Below, one piece after another: positions 1-8,826 of a stretch of DNA of 64,000 nucleotides. The DNA is from Vibrio nitrifigilis (lineage in GTDB: Bacteria > Pseudomonadota > Gammaproteobacteria > Enterobacterales > Vibrionaceae): contig NZ_JADPMR010000004.1 in NCBI RefSeq assembly GCF_015686695.1, positions 1-64,000 on the forward strand. Direction: 5' to 3'. The notes under the pieces were generated by a model, which saw only the letters and a list, made by a program, of their open reading frames with translations, made no database searches and was not told the DNA's origin. Each line of letters opens with the position of its first letter. Within the stretch, counting starts at the first letter, position 1. A program made the position numbers and the translations under genes.

Positions 1-519
1 ATGCCAACTCCATGTTATATCTCTATCGAAGGTCAAACCCAAGGTCTTATCACTGCAGGCGCATGTACAGCAGATTCAATTGGTGACTCTTACGTGGAAG
101 GCCATGAAGATGAAATGCTGGTACAAGAATTTGACCATAGCGTGACTGTTCCAACTGATCCTCAATCTGGTCAGCCTTCTGGTCAGCGCGTACATAAAGC
201 GTTCAAATTTACAGTGTCATTAAATAAAGCCGTTCCACTGCTATATAACGCATTGGCATCGGGTGAAAAAATGTCTTCTGTGACATTAAAATGGTACCGT
301 ACTTCTATCGAAGGTAAACAAGAAAACTTCTTCACTACCACGTTAGAAAATGCGTCAATCGTTGATATCCGTTGCGAAATGCCACACTGTCAAGATCCAG
401 CAAAATCTGACTTCACGCAAAACCTAACTGTATCGATGACTTACCGTCAAATCAGCTGGGAACATGTGAATGCGGGTACCTCAGGTGCAGACGACTGGCG
501 TAAGCCTGTTGAAGCATAA
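1..519 (+). CDS. hcp: Type VI secretion tube protein Hcp, copy 1
   Basis: The 172-residue product has the length and overall sequence of Hcp, which forms hexameric rings that stack into the T6SS inner tube and is itself secreted. The protein opens MPTPCYISIEGQTQGLI and keeps the family pattern of a compact beta-barrel without a signal peptide. The ATG is the first base of the window, so its promoter and any genes upstream are not visible. A second copy at 1410 differs at only a handful of residues, mostly near the C-terminus and at residue 43 (E here, Q there). No sheath, baseplate or VgrG gene lies nearby in the window, so this is an auxiliary hcp locus as far as can be seen. The family call is secure; which T6SS it serves is unknown. 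Confidence 0.95.
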   Translation: MPTPCYISIEGQTQGLITAGACTADSIGDSYVEGHEDEMLVQEFDHSVTVPTDPQSGQPSGQRVHKAFKFTVSLNKAVPLLYNALASGEKMSSVTLKWYRTSIEGKQENFFTTTLENASIVDIRCEMPHCQDPAKSDFTQNLTVSMTYRQISWEHVNAGTSGADDWRKPVEA

Positions 520-587
520 CGCTTCGATTGGGCGTTTAATCTAATCTCACAGATTAAACGGGCTATCTGCCCAAGATATTAAATGAT

Positions 588-614
588 AAAGCGCCGATGT
601 TCGGCGCTTTTTTG
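588..614 (+). terminator. Intrinsic terminator after hcp copy 1
   Basis: A 10-bp stem (AAAGCGCCGA / TCGGCGCTTT) with a 3-base loop is followed by a T run. It would separate hcp copy 1 from the NADAR gene at 658. Confidence 0.85.
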
Positions 615-657
615 TTGGCAGCTTAGGTGAAGCGCTAACGAGAAAAAGGAAAATGAT

Positions 658-1215
658 ATGACAATGCTGATCCAATCTAATGAAGATTTGCTCTCGGCTC
701 AACGTCAAGGAAAAGAATTTAAATTTGTTTACTTCTGGGGGCACAGAAAACCACAGCAAGGAATAGCAAAATCTTGCTTCAGCCAATGGTATGAGGCTCC
801 GTTCTATGAAGGGAGTAAATGTTTTCTCACCGCAGAACATTACATGATGTATCAAAAAGCAAAAACGTTCGATAATCATGATATCGCAGAAAAAATTTTG
901 GTTTGCAAAACTCCAGGAGAGGCGAAAAAGCTTGGGCGAAATGTCGTTGGCTTTGATGAGCAAATTTGGCGTGAGGTTCGGTACAACATTGTTGTTCAAG
1001 CTAACGTACTTAAATTTTCTCAACATTCGGATATGAAGGCATTTCTCTCTAATACTGGCGACCGTATTTTAGTTGAAGCGAGCCCTGTCGATAGAATTTG
1101 GGGAATTGGTCTTTCAGCCGACGATCCAAAAGTAGAGCAAGTAAATCAATGGCAAGGCCTAAATCTACTTGGATATGCTTTGATGAAAACTCGTCAACTG
1201 ATAAATGAGTTATAA
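658..1215 (+). CDS. NADAR-family protein (YbiA/DUF1768-like)
   Basis: The 185-residue protein has the NADAR family features AEHYMMYQKAKTF (about residues 60-72) and DRIWGIGLS near residue 140, and fits the usual 150-190 residue length. NADAR proteins are N-glycosidases: YbiA acts on early riboflavin intermediates, and other members remove ADP-ribose from modified guanine or act on NAD-derived molecules. The ATG at 658 follows an AAAGGA ribosome site by about 7 bases. It lies alone between two nearly identical hcp genes and is cut off from copy 1 by a terminator. The position suggests cargo carried between the hcp copies, possibly linked to an ADP-ribosylating toxin, but that link is inference and no toxin gene is seen here. 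A housekeeping YbiA role remains possible. Confidence 0.85.
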   Translation: MTMLIQSNEDLLSAQRQGKEFKFVYFWGHRKPQQGIAKSCFSQWYEAPFYEGSKCFLTAEHYMMYQKAKTFDNHDIAEKILVCKTPGEAKKLGRNVVGFDEQIWREVRYNIVVQANVLKFSQHSDMKAFLSNTGDRILVEASPVDRIWGIGLSADDPKVEQVNQWQGLNLLGYALMKTRQLINEL

Positions 1216-1409
1216 CCGTTTTGCGAGTAATGACAAAAAATTGTTCTTGCTGGGCAATAAGTTGCTTAGCATGAGAGAAATATTGCCCTACTAGGTATGT
1301 TGACTTTATAACCTATTGATTTTTGATAGTAGAGAATTGGCACTTTGTTTGCTCATAGTCATGTATAGCGTGAAATAACGCCTTACTTACTTATTGAAAG
1401 GAATTTGCA

Positions 1410-1928
1410 ATGCCAACTCCATGTTATATCTCTATCGAAGGTCAAACCCAAGGTCTTATCACTGCAGGCGCATGTACTGCCGATTCAATCGGTGATTCAT
1501 ATGTTGAAGGTCACGAAGATGAAATGTTGGTTCAACAGTTTGACCACAGCGTAACTGTACCAACTGATCCTCAATCCGGTCAGCCTTCTGGTCAGCGTGT
1601 TCACAAAGCTTTTAAATTTACTGTGTCATTAAATAAAGCGGTTCCATTGCTATATAACGCATTAGCATCGGGTGAAAAAATGTCTTCAGTGACATTAAAA
1701 TGGTACCGTACTTCTATCGAAGGTAAACAAGAAAACTTCTTTACGACTACGCTAGAAAACGCATCAATCGTTGATATCCGTTGCGAAATGCCACACTGCC
1801 AAGATCCAGCAAAATCTGACTTCACGCAAAACCTAACTGTATCGATGACTTATCGTCAAATCACTTGGGATCACGTGAACGCAGGTACATCTGGTTCAGA
1901 CGACTGGCGTAAACCAATCGAAGCATAG
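1410..1928 (+). CDS. hcp: Type VI secretion tube protein Hcp, copy 2
   Basis: This 172-residue Hcp is nearly identical to copy 1 at position 1; the differences I see are at residue 43 and in the last 25 residues (for example ITWDH against ISWEH), while many DNA differences are silent. A GAAAGGAAT ribosome site precedes the ATG and the gene has its own 190-bp upstream region, so it is probably transcribed independently of the NADAR gene. The scatter of silent changes shows the duplication is not very recent, or that the copies were acquired separately, while the protein is held constant. It would feed the same T6SS tube as copy 1. Confidence 0.95.
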   Translation: MPTPCYISIEGQTQGLITAGACTADSIGDSYVEGHEDEMLVQQFDHSVTVPTDPQSGQPSGQRVHKAFKFTVSLNKAVPLLYNALASGEKMSSVTLKWYRTSIEGKQENFFTTTLENASIVDIRCEMPHCQDPAKSDFTQNLTVSMTYRQITWDHVNAGTSGSDDWRKPIEA

Positions 1929-1944
1929 TCTTCGTTACACAATA

Positions 1945-1985
1945 AAAAAGCGCTGGGGAGTAGTACTTCCCAGCGCTTTTTTTAT
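1945..1985 (+). terminator. Intrinsic terminator after hcp copy 2
   Basis: A stem of at least 11 bp (AAAGCGCTGGG / CCCAGCGCTTT) is followed by seven T. The A run on the 5' side makes it usable in the other direction too, for the small gene at 2017. Confidence 0.9.
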
Positions 1986-2016
1986 CCCTAGGCGGGATAG
2001 AATCGGATAGTGTTGT

Positions 2017-2220
2017 TTACTTAGCGGCAACTTTATGATTTCTAAGTTTTATTCTTTTGCCACATTTTTTGCACACATAGACGTGTTTGACACCTAGCAT
2101 TTTATCGAGAAATGAGCGATGTTGACGCATTAACTGACCTTGATGATCACATTTTTCCATTTGTTCAACCTTGTTATGTAAATGACAACTGAATAAACAA
2201 TCTGTTTGTTTTATGTTCAT
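2017..2220 (-). CDS. Small zinc-ribbon-like hypothetical protein
   Basis: This 67-residue ORF ends in VYVCKKCGKRIKLRNHK, a CxxC knuckle followed by basic residues, and has a second Cys/His cluster near the N-terminus (CLFSCHLH, then KCDHQ). This looks like a small zinc-binding protein. The first methionine gives 67 residues, but a start at the internal MEKCDHQG would give a more usual small zinc-ribbon protein. It converges on the hcp gene and shares its terminator. I do not recognise the family and make no functional claim; coding is supported by the cysteine pattern only. Confidence 0.5.
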   Translation of the reverse strand: MNIKQTDCLFSCHLHNKVEQMEKCDHQGQLMRQHRSFLDKMLGVKHVYVCKKCGKRIKLRNHKVAAK

Positions 2221-3184
2221 TCTGTATCTATAAAGATGAAAGTTAGATTAAAATTTCACTCTTTCATTTCACATTCTTTAATTAATCTAAATGATCATTT
2301 CGGTATAAATAGCACCTTTAATTAATAATTATTATTACGAGCTGTATCTTTATTTTATTTATTAGTACAAAATACTGTAAATAGTAAGTTGTAAAGACAG
2401 AGCCATGTCACTAAGGTGTTAATTTTCTAACACTTATAATTTAAAATTCAATGGTTTTCATATCAACTGATTTATTCGATAATTTACCCAATTGAAGTTC
2501 ATATCCATATATCTTGGATCAGCATCACTAATCGTACTCAATACGTTTTATAAAACTATCATGTATAGTGATGAAAATAGTACCAATAATGAGATTTTTT
2601 AATTTTAAAACGGCAATATTGTGATTCTTATTCCGTAATTATTATCACAACTTATAAAAGTTAAATCTAATATTGGGTGTATCAGAGTAGATTAAATAAT
2701 TTGAATTTTTATTTTTTGGCTTAATATATATAAAAAATCTATTTATTATGAAACTCGGTTTATATTGATCTAATTTTATAATCGAGGCTAAAAATAAAGC
2801 CACCTTTGATGAGGTAGCTTTATCGATTATTGTTTTAATTAGAATGCCAACTGATGTTGTTATGGATTTACTGAGAATCCAATTGTGTCTGGTTAAAAAT
2901 ATATCAACCTTTCTTAGATAAAAATATAGCTCTAATTGGTTAATTTTAAATAAAATGCATTTATTAATAAGTGATTGTTTTAGATAGTGTATTACATTAG
3001 TTATTTATATTTAAACGACATGCATATGAGTTAAATTTTATATTTAAATGCAGAATATAACGTTTATTAGCAATATAAAATTATGTGGTTGATAAGACGT
3101 TTCAACCACATTTATAGCCATATAACTTGCTTGAGACTCAACACATTCTCGATGAGACTCTATCTTAAGGTTTCTGGGTATATC
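2221..3184. other. AT-rich gene-free stretch
   Basis: About 960 bp without a credible ORF. It is strikingly AT-rich compared with both flanks. The only structure seen is a weak hairpin at 2796-2821 (AAAGCCACCT / AGGTAGCTTT) followed by an AT stretch, possibly the remains of a terminator. It may be the scar of a lost gene or a silenced region of horizontal DNA. Confidence 0.6.
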
Positions 3185-4054
3185 TTAGGCGCGTTCTTTA
3201 TACTCAGGGAGTATGTCGAGCATGAGTTGTAGTTGAGGTGTCATGGATCCTCGACGCCATATTAACCATGTAGTGAGCCAGCGCCAGTCTTCTCCCATTG
3301 GGCTGATTTTTACTTGTTCATGCCCTGGCATTGTCATCAACATGCTTTTCGGCAACATGGCGACACCAGCGCCAGCTATCACACAAGCGAGCATGCCGTG
3401 ATAGGATTCCATTTCATAGATGTTGCCTGGTTTGGCGTGATCGGCTAGAAACCAGTTTTCAAAGTGGCGTCGATATGAACAGTTTGCGCGAAACGCATAG
3501 ATATTCTGACCAGTCAGATCTTGGCCCCGAGTTATCGTAGGGTATTGGCTTGGTGAGATCAGAACTAACTCTTCATCACACAGTGGGCGTCCTTCAATCG
3601 CAGGGTGAATGACGGGGCCATCGATAAATGCCGCGGCGAGCTCTCCATCTAATACTTGGTCAAACATACTGCCGGATGGACCGGTAATTAAATCCAACTG
3701 AATTAACGGATAGCTTTGATTATATTTCGCTAGAATGGGGGGGATTCTTACCGCTGCGGTACTTTCTAATGAACCTAAATGCAAACGTCCTTTAGGTTCT
3801 TCGCCAACGACGGCATCGCGAGCTTCTTCGACGAGTTGCAAAATTTGGTGGCTGTAATTGAGAAGGTTATATCCAGCAGGCGATAACCTTAACCGTTGGT
3901 TCTCTCGGATGAACAGTTCGACACCTAGGTCAGCTTCCAATTGTCTAATGCGGGTTGTGACATTGGAAGGCACACGATGGACTCGTTTGGCTGCTTCTGA
4001 CACGCTACCCGTTTCAGCAACGGCATTAAACATTTCAAGTTGAGATAAGTTCAT
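3185..4054 (-). CDS. LysR-family transcriptional regulator
   Basis: The 289-residue protein begins with the LysR winged helix-turn-helix (about residues 1-60, MNLSQLEMFNAVAETGSVSEA) followed by a periplasmic-binding-like effector domain from about residue 90. LysR regulators usually activate a divergent gene in response to a small ligand. It is divergent from the aldehyde dehydrogenase at 4167 with 112 bp between the starts, the standard arrangement for a regulator and its target, so control of that gene is a reasonable inference. The effector is unknown. Confidence 0.88.
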   Translation of the reverse strand: MNLSQLEMFNAVAETGSVSEAAKRVHRVPSNVTTRIRQLEADLGVELFIRENQRLRLSPAGYNLLNYSHQILQLVEEARDAVVGEEPKGRLHLGSLESTAAVRIPPILAKYNQSYPLIQLDLITGPSGSMFDQVLDGELAAAFIDGPVIHPAIEGRPLCDEELVLISPSQYPTITRGQDLTGQNIYAFRANCSYRRHFENWFLADHAKPGNIYEMESYHGMLACVIAGAGVAMLPKSMLMTMPGHEQVKISPMGEDWRWLTTWLIWRRGSMTPQLQLMLDILPEYKERA

Positions 4055-4166
4055 ACCATTCTCATTTTGTGAAAGGAATTTTTAATATTATTCACTTTTC
4101 TGTTTTGGTCAGCAAGAGCAAACTACACTCATTAAAAGATGAAAGAACGAATATACGGAGTTCATA

Positions 4167-5555
4167 ATGTCTAATAGCCCTCTTACCCAATCTATATCTA
4201 AAAACCCTGCCAATGGTCAGGTAATCGGAGAATATCCGTTTGATACTTTTGACCAAGTAGAACACGTTGTTGCTGAGAGCTTTAAGCAAAGTAAGCTATG
4301 GCGTCAGTACACTGTTGCTGAGCGTAGTGAAAAACTGATTACGATCGGCCAAGCTCTTAGAGATAACGCCGAAGAAATGGCGCAGATGATTACTGCTGAA
4401 ATGGGCAAACCTATTTTACAAGCTCGTGGTGAGGTGGCTAAAAGTGCCAACCTATGTGATTGGTATGCAGAGCATGGCCCAAACATGTTAGCAACAGAGC
4501 CTACCATGGTTGAAAACAACAATGCAGTATTAGAATATCGTCCAATGGGCGTTGTACTGGCAATCATGCCTTGGAACTTCCCATTATGGCAGGTAATGCG
4601 TGGTGCAGTGCCGATCCTGCTATCTGGTAACACCTATGTTTTAAAACACGCGCCAAACGTTATGGGGTGTGCGTATTTAATCGAAAGAATCTTGCGTGAG
4701 GCTGGAATCCCAGAAGGTGTGTTCTCTGTTACACACGCAACTAATGATTTGGTCAGAGATGTGATTAGTGATGACCGCATCGCAGCTGTTACCTTTACTG
4801 GTAGTGTTCGAGCTGGTAAATCAATTGGCTCTCAAGCTGGAGCTGCTTTGAAAAAATCCGTCCTTGAACTGGGTGGTTCAGATCCATTTATCGTATTAAA
4901 TGGTGCTGATATTGATGAAGCGGTAAGAGCTGCGGTTGCTGGCCGTTATCAAAATAGCGGTCAAGTTTGTGCGGCTGCCAAACGTTTTATTATCGAACAA
5001 TCCATAGAAACTGAATTTACCGAAAAATTTGTCGCTGCCGTTAAAGCATTAAATATGGGCGATCCACTCGTTGAAGAGAACTACGTAGGGCCAATGGCAC
5101 GTTTTGATTTACGTGATGAATTGGATACACAAGTTCAAGCGACTATCCAAGAAGGTGCCAAAGTACTACTTGGTGGCCATATTGTGGAAGGTGAAGGCAA
5201 CTACTACGCACCCACAATTTTGGCGGGAGTTACTCCTGAAATGACAGCGTTTAAGCAAGAGATGTTTGGACCTGTTGCTGCTGTCACTGTCGCTAAAGAT
5301 GCAGACCATGCTATTGCGTTGGCCAATGATAGTGAATTTGGTTTATCGGCAACTATCTATGCTGATGAACAGCAAGCCATAGAACTCGCCGCGCAGATTG
5401 AAACCGGTGGTGTATTTATTAATGGCTTTAGTGCTAGTGACCCACGCGTTGGTTTCGGCGGGGTTAAGAAAAGTGGTTACGGACGTGAGCTTTCTCATTT
5501 TGGTTTACATGAGTTCTGTAATATCCAAACAGTATGGAAAAACCGCAAGGGCTAA
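4167..5555 (+). CDS. NAD(P)-dependent aldehyde dehydrogenase, succinate-semialdehyde type
   Basis: The 462-residue product is a full aldehyde dehydrogenase. Visible motifs are the oxyanion PWNF at 135-138, the general base Glu234 in ELGGSDP and the nucleophile Cys268 in NSGQVCAAAKRF. The short length and the C-terminal GVKKSGYGREL place it near the E. coli Sad/YneI group, which oxidises succinate semialdehyde to succinate, but substrate cannot be fixed from sequence. No gene for a GABA transaminase or transporter is adjacent. A divergent LysR gene lies 112 bp upstream and a hairpin terminator follows, so it is probably a single-gene unit under that regulator. Confidence 0.92.
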   Translation: MSNSPLTQSISKNPANGQVIGEYPFDTFDQVEHVVAESFKQSKLWRQYTVAERSEKLITIGQALRDNAEEMAQMITAEMGKPILQARGEVAKSANLCDWYAEHGPNMLATEPTMVENNNAVLEYRPMGVVLAIMPWNFPLWQVMRGAVPILLSGNTYVLKHAPNVMGCAYLIERILREAGIPEGVFSVTHATNDLVRDVISDDRIAAVTFTGSVRAGKSIGSQAGAALKKSVLELGGSDPFIVLNGADIDEAVRAAVAGRYQNSGQVCAAAKRFIIEQSIETEFTEKFVAAVKALNMGDPLVEENYVGPMARFDLRDELDTQVQATIQEGAKVLLGGHIVEGEGNYYAPTILAGVTPEMTAFKQEMFGPVAAVTVAKDADHAIALANDSEFGLSATIYADEQQAIELAAQIETGGVFINGFSASDPRVGFGGVKKSGYGRELSHFGLHEFCNIQTVWKNRKG

Positions 5556-5595
5556 CGCTCTGCTGAAAAACGGTTCATCGGTTAGTTCAGAAGTG

Positions 5596-5623
5596 GCGAA
5601 GGCAGCAATGTCTTCGCTTTTTT
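5596..5623 (+). terminator. Intrinsic terminator after the aldehyde dehydrogenase gene
   Basis: GCGAAG / CTTCGC stem with a 10-base loop and six T. Confidence 0.75.
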
Positions 5624-5873
5624 CGTTAAAAGTGATAGCGGTAAAGCTCATGTTGTTAAGCTGGCGTAAATGTTTGGCACAGCCCCCGTTTTTGCAATCA
5701 AACATTCGTCTAATCAATGAACTGCGACCCATTCCCCTATTTACCTCCTTTGATCACCATATAATAAAATGAAACATTATTTCATTTATATTTTATTATT
5801 TCTGCCGAATTGGCATGCGGACTTCTTATGATCGATCCCTCACAAGGGAATGACACCTCACGGAGGAAATTAG

Positions 5874-7631
5874 ATGTTCGACAACCTATTATTTCAATCT
5901 AAATGGTGGCGCACCATCTTACTCTCATTCGCTGCGTTATTGATAAGTGGAATGGGATGGGCCGCTGATACCACGTTTACAAATCCTGTTTATGAAAACG
6001 GCGCAGACCCATGGGTGATGTATTACGATGGCAATTATTACTCAGCGACAACCACTTGGAGTTCTCAGTTAGAAATGCGTAAGTCCGCAACTTTAGCTGG
6101 ACTCGCCGATGCTACGCCGGTGAATGTTTGGTCGGAAACTAACTCTGATCGTTGCTGTAATTTTTGGGCGTTTGAGTTTCATCGCTTAAAAGGCCCAAAT
6201 GGTTGGCGTTGGTACATGTTGTATACATCAGGACATGAAGATACTTACGACTATCAACATCTCTCTGTATTAGAAAGTGCCGGGGATGATCCAATGGGAC
6301 CTTATCAATATAAAGGTTCTCCGATGGAAGACAGCTACAATATCGATGGCAGTTACATCACCATCAATAACCAACTGTATTTAATGTATTCACAGTGGGT
6401 GGGTGATGAGCAGAAAGATTTCATTATCAAAATGTCAAACCCATGGACGACCACTGGTCAAGCGAGTGTGTTGACTCACCCAACAGAAGATTGGGAAAAA
6501 GTTGGCATGAATGTCAATGAAGGCCCTGAAGGTTTAATTCATGATGGGCGTGTTTTCGTGGTCTATTCCGCGAGCTATTGTGCGACTCCCGATTATAAGT
6601 TGGGCATGCTAGAACTGACAGGAGACGATCCTTTAGATTCTGATGCCTGGACCAAATACGATGAACCGGTCTTTACTAAAGGTAATGGGGTATATGGTCC
6701 TGGACACAACGGATTTTTTACTTCTCCTGATGGCAGTGAAGATTGGTTGGTGTATCACGGTAACGCTAATGCGGATGACGGATGCGGTACTGGTCGAGCC
6801 TTACGCGCTCAGTCCTACACATGGAATTCTGATGGTACTCCAAATTTTGGAGAACCGATTGCCAGTGGTGAAGCTGTGGCCGTTCCTTCCGGTGAAAATG
6901 GCCCAATGCGGGTTAAACCACAAGCACCTATGATGCGTTTAAATCATTATGTTACCACCACGGTCGATGGAGAAACTCAGTTGAGTTTATCAAATACAAT
7001 TCCTGCGATTTTAGATTCTTTATCTGATGGAACCGTACGTTTTACTGATTATGCTGGTGGCTTTTTGTCTGGTTCTAGTTGCAGTAAATCCCAATCATTT
7101 TTACCTTGGGAAAATGAAGCTTGTCAAAAATGGCAAGTCGAGCAGTTATCTGATGGCCTTCTAAAATTTGTAAACAGTGATGACGAATCATCGTATATGG
7201 CGTGTGATGGTGACGATTGTGATGAGTGGGGATTATCTCCATTGAGTAGCGTTGCCGTGGTAAGCGCACAAAGTGGTTTGGTTGTGACTGCAACAGATAC
7301 GGGAATTGAACAGCAAGGTTGGAGTGGGGATTCCACTCAGATTTGGTGGATGCAACCTGAACAAGATGGAACGGTAACCATAGTTCCTGATAGCGAACCA
7401 ACACACTGTTTAAATGCTAGTGATAACAATGCGACATTTGGAACTTGTAGCAGCGACGCTAGTCATTGGTATTTACGTCCGAGAGACGAAGGGGGGTACC
7501 GGATTGTAAATAAATCAACCGGTAGACTATTAGATTTAACGGATTGCGCTTTGGATTCTGGAACTGTGATTGGCACGTATGATGACCTAGATAATATTTG
7601 CCAACGCTTTTATCTAAGAAATACCGATTAA
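5874..7631 (+). CDS. Secreted GH43-family glycosidase with C-terminal ricin-like lectin domain
   Basis: The 585-residue protein starts with a signal peptide (charged start, then ILLSFAALLISGMGWAA; cleavage near residue 31). Residues about 35-340 form a five-bladed GH43 domain: the first-blade acid Asp45 in NGADPWVMYY, an NIDGSY segment for the second acid, and NEGPEGLIHDG carrying the likely general acid Glu. Several cysteine pairs (DRCCNF, DDGCGTG) fit an extracellular enzyme. From about residue 355 the sequence becomes a beta-trefoil-like repeat with Trp and Cys ladders ending RIVNKSTGRLLDL, as in ricin-type sugar-binding domains. GH43 enzymes act on arabinose or xylose polymers; alpha-L-arabinofuranosidase is likeliest because a second gene at 27377 is an arabinanase. 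A GGAGGAAAT ribosome site supports the start. Confidence 0.88.
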   Translation: MFDNLLFQSKWWRTILLSFAALLISGMGWAADTTFTNPVYENGADPWVMYYDGNYYSATTTWSSQLEMRKSATLAGLADATPVNVWSETNSDRCCNFWAFEFHRLKGPNGWRWYMLYTSGHEDTYDYQHLSVLESAGDDPMGPYQYKGSPMEDSYNIDGSYITINNQLYLMYSQWVGDEQKDFIIKMSNPWTTTGQASVLTHPTEDWEKVGMNVNEGPEGLIHDGRVFVVYSASYCATPDYKLGMLELTGDDPLDSDAWTKYDEPVFTKGNGVYGPGHNGFFTSPDGSEDWLVYHGNANADDGCGTGRALRAQSYTWNSDGTPNFGEPIASGEAVAVPSGENGPMRVKPQAPMMRLNHYVTTTVDGETQLSLSNTIPAILDSLSDGTVRFTDYAGGFLSGSSCSKSQSFLPWENEACQKWQVEQLSDGLLKFVNSDDESSYMACDGDDCDEWGLSPLSSVAVVSAQSGLVVTATDTGIEQQGWSGDSTQIWWMQPEQDGTVTIVPDSEPTHCLNASDNNATFGTCSSDASHWYLRPRDEGGYRIVNKSTGRLLDLTDCALDSGTVIGTYDDLDNICQRFYLRNTD

Positions 7632-7643
7632 AGTGAGCAGGTA

Positions 7644-7675
7644 AAAAAAGACCCCTACAGTGAGTAGGGGTGTTG
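7644..7675. terminator. Hairpin between convergent GH43 and sua5 genes
   Basis: CCCCTAC / GTAGGGG stem with an A run on the left side. Serves as a terminator for one or both convergent units. Confidence 0.7.
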
Positions 7676-7704
7676 CAATGAACAACAAAGGTTGCGTAGT
7701 CATC

Positions 7705-7736
7705 GGAGTGATGGGGAGTATTACTCTCCATCACTC
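7705..7736. terminator. Second long hairpin between the GH43 and sua5 genes
   Basis: A nearly perfect 15-bp stem (GAGTGATGG.GAGTA / TACTC.CCATCACTC) with a very short loop, followed by TTATTTTG. It is the second of two tandem hairpins in this convergent gap. Confidence 0.65.
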
Positions 7737-7812
7737 TTATTTTGAGCTCTCATTTCTTGATAGTGGATAAAGGTGTCACCAGCACGAAATAAGGAATGGA
7801 TATCGCTCTGCA

Positions 7813-8826
7813 TTACATCGGCAAGGCTGCGCGACTTAATCGGTCGTTAACTGCGTTCCACGCCTCCCCCTGCGGTGGACGCTCGAGCCAGATTTCATCG
7901 AGTTGCAACTTGTCGGCCTCTGCAAGAGAGCGATAAAGCTTATTACCGTAACGAGTGGCATCGTTTGGCATTTCAATTGATGCAATGTCGTTTCCGGTGA
8001 ATTCATTGTGAATTAAGTCTGTGGTATGTATTACCGCATACGTTAATGATTTATCCCTTTGGCTTAATGCCTGTTTTATATCGTCCACTAGGCGCAAGAG
8101 GGTTTTCGGTTGATAGTGACTGCCCACGTTTCCGGGGACAGAGACATCATGATGTTGCGGGTAATTCACCGCTTCCCCTAACGTCGTACTGATGTCATGA
8201 GCCGTAATCGGACCAGCGCGCAGCACTCTCACAGTCTCTGAGGTTAAATCGATGATGGTGGATTCCAATCCGAAGAGACAATCCCCACCATCAACGACCG
8301 CATCAATTCGACCATCGAGTCCCGATAAAACTTGTTCCGCATTGGTTGGACTCAACTGTTTGTATGGATTGGCAGAAGGGGCTGCCACCGCTAATCGATG
8401 CTCTTTGAGTAATGACAGAATCACTGGGTGAGCAGGCATTCTAAGGGCGATGGTGTCTAACCCTCCAGTGACGACTGAAGAAACATGTTCTGCCTTACGC
8501 ATTAAAAATGTGAGCGGGCCCGGCCAATAAGCTTTTGCAAGCGTAATGGCTCTTTCTGGCACATCTGCAGCCCAATCTTTTAATTGATCCATTGAACCAA
8601 TATGAACAATGAGTGGGTGATTAGCTGGACGTCCTTTAGCAGCAAATATTTGCTTCACCGCTTCTGGTTGGGTGGCATCAGCTGCCAACCCATATACCGT
8701 TTCAGTCGGTAGAGCGACCAGTTTCCCAAGCTTTAATAAGCTCGCTGCATGTTGTTGATCTTGAGCGCTATTCGCGCTCAATTGAAGCGTATTCAACGAA
8801 ACCTCTCTGTTTATTGTGGTAACCAT
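7813..8826 (-). CDS. Threonylcarbamoyl-AMP synthase, Sua5 type
   Basis: The 337-residue product has a YrdC/Sua5 domain in the first 200 residues (GKLVALPTETVYGLAADA, the KGRPANHPL loop, and APSAN near residue 140) and the extra C-terminal Sua5 domain, which separates it from the short TsaC form. The enzyme makes threonylcarbamoyl-AMP from threonine, bicarbonate and ATP for the t6A modification of tRNA. Its start overlaps the end of dabA by 16 bases, so it is translationally coupled to an inorganic-carbon transporter gene. Bicarbonate is the shared substrate, which makes the pairing suggestive. Many vibrios also carry a TsaC elsewhere, so this may be a second copy. Confidence 0.92.
   Translation of the reverse strand: MVTTINREVSLNTLQLSANSAQDQQHAASLLKLGKLVALPTETVYGLAADATQPEAVKQIFAAKGRPANHPLIVHIGSMDQLKDWAADVPERAITLAKAYWPGPLTFLMRKAEHVSSVVTGGLDTIALRMPAHPVILSLLKEHRLAVAAPSANPYKQLSPTNAEQVLSGLDGRIDAVVDGGDCLFGLESTIIDLTSETVRVLRAGPITAHDISTTLGEAVNYPQHHDVSVPGNVGSHYQPKTLLRLVDDIKQALSQRDKSLTYAVIHTTDLIHNEFTGNDIASIEMPNDATRYGNKLYRSLAEADKLQLDEIWLERPPQGEAWNAVNDRLSRAALPM

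Noticed and set aside
547..1026. 159-codon minus-strand ORF
   Set aside because: It lies antisense to the NADAR gene, which has clear family motifs and a ribosome site; the ORF has none.
7075..7404. 109-codon minus-strand ORF inside the GH43 gene
   Set aside because: Antisense to the lectin-like region of a well-supported gene; composition is that of a complementary frame.
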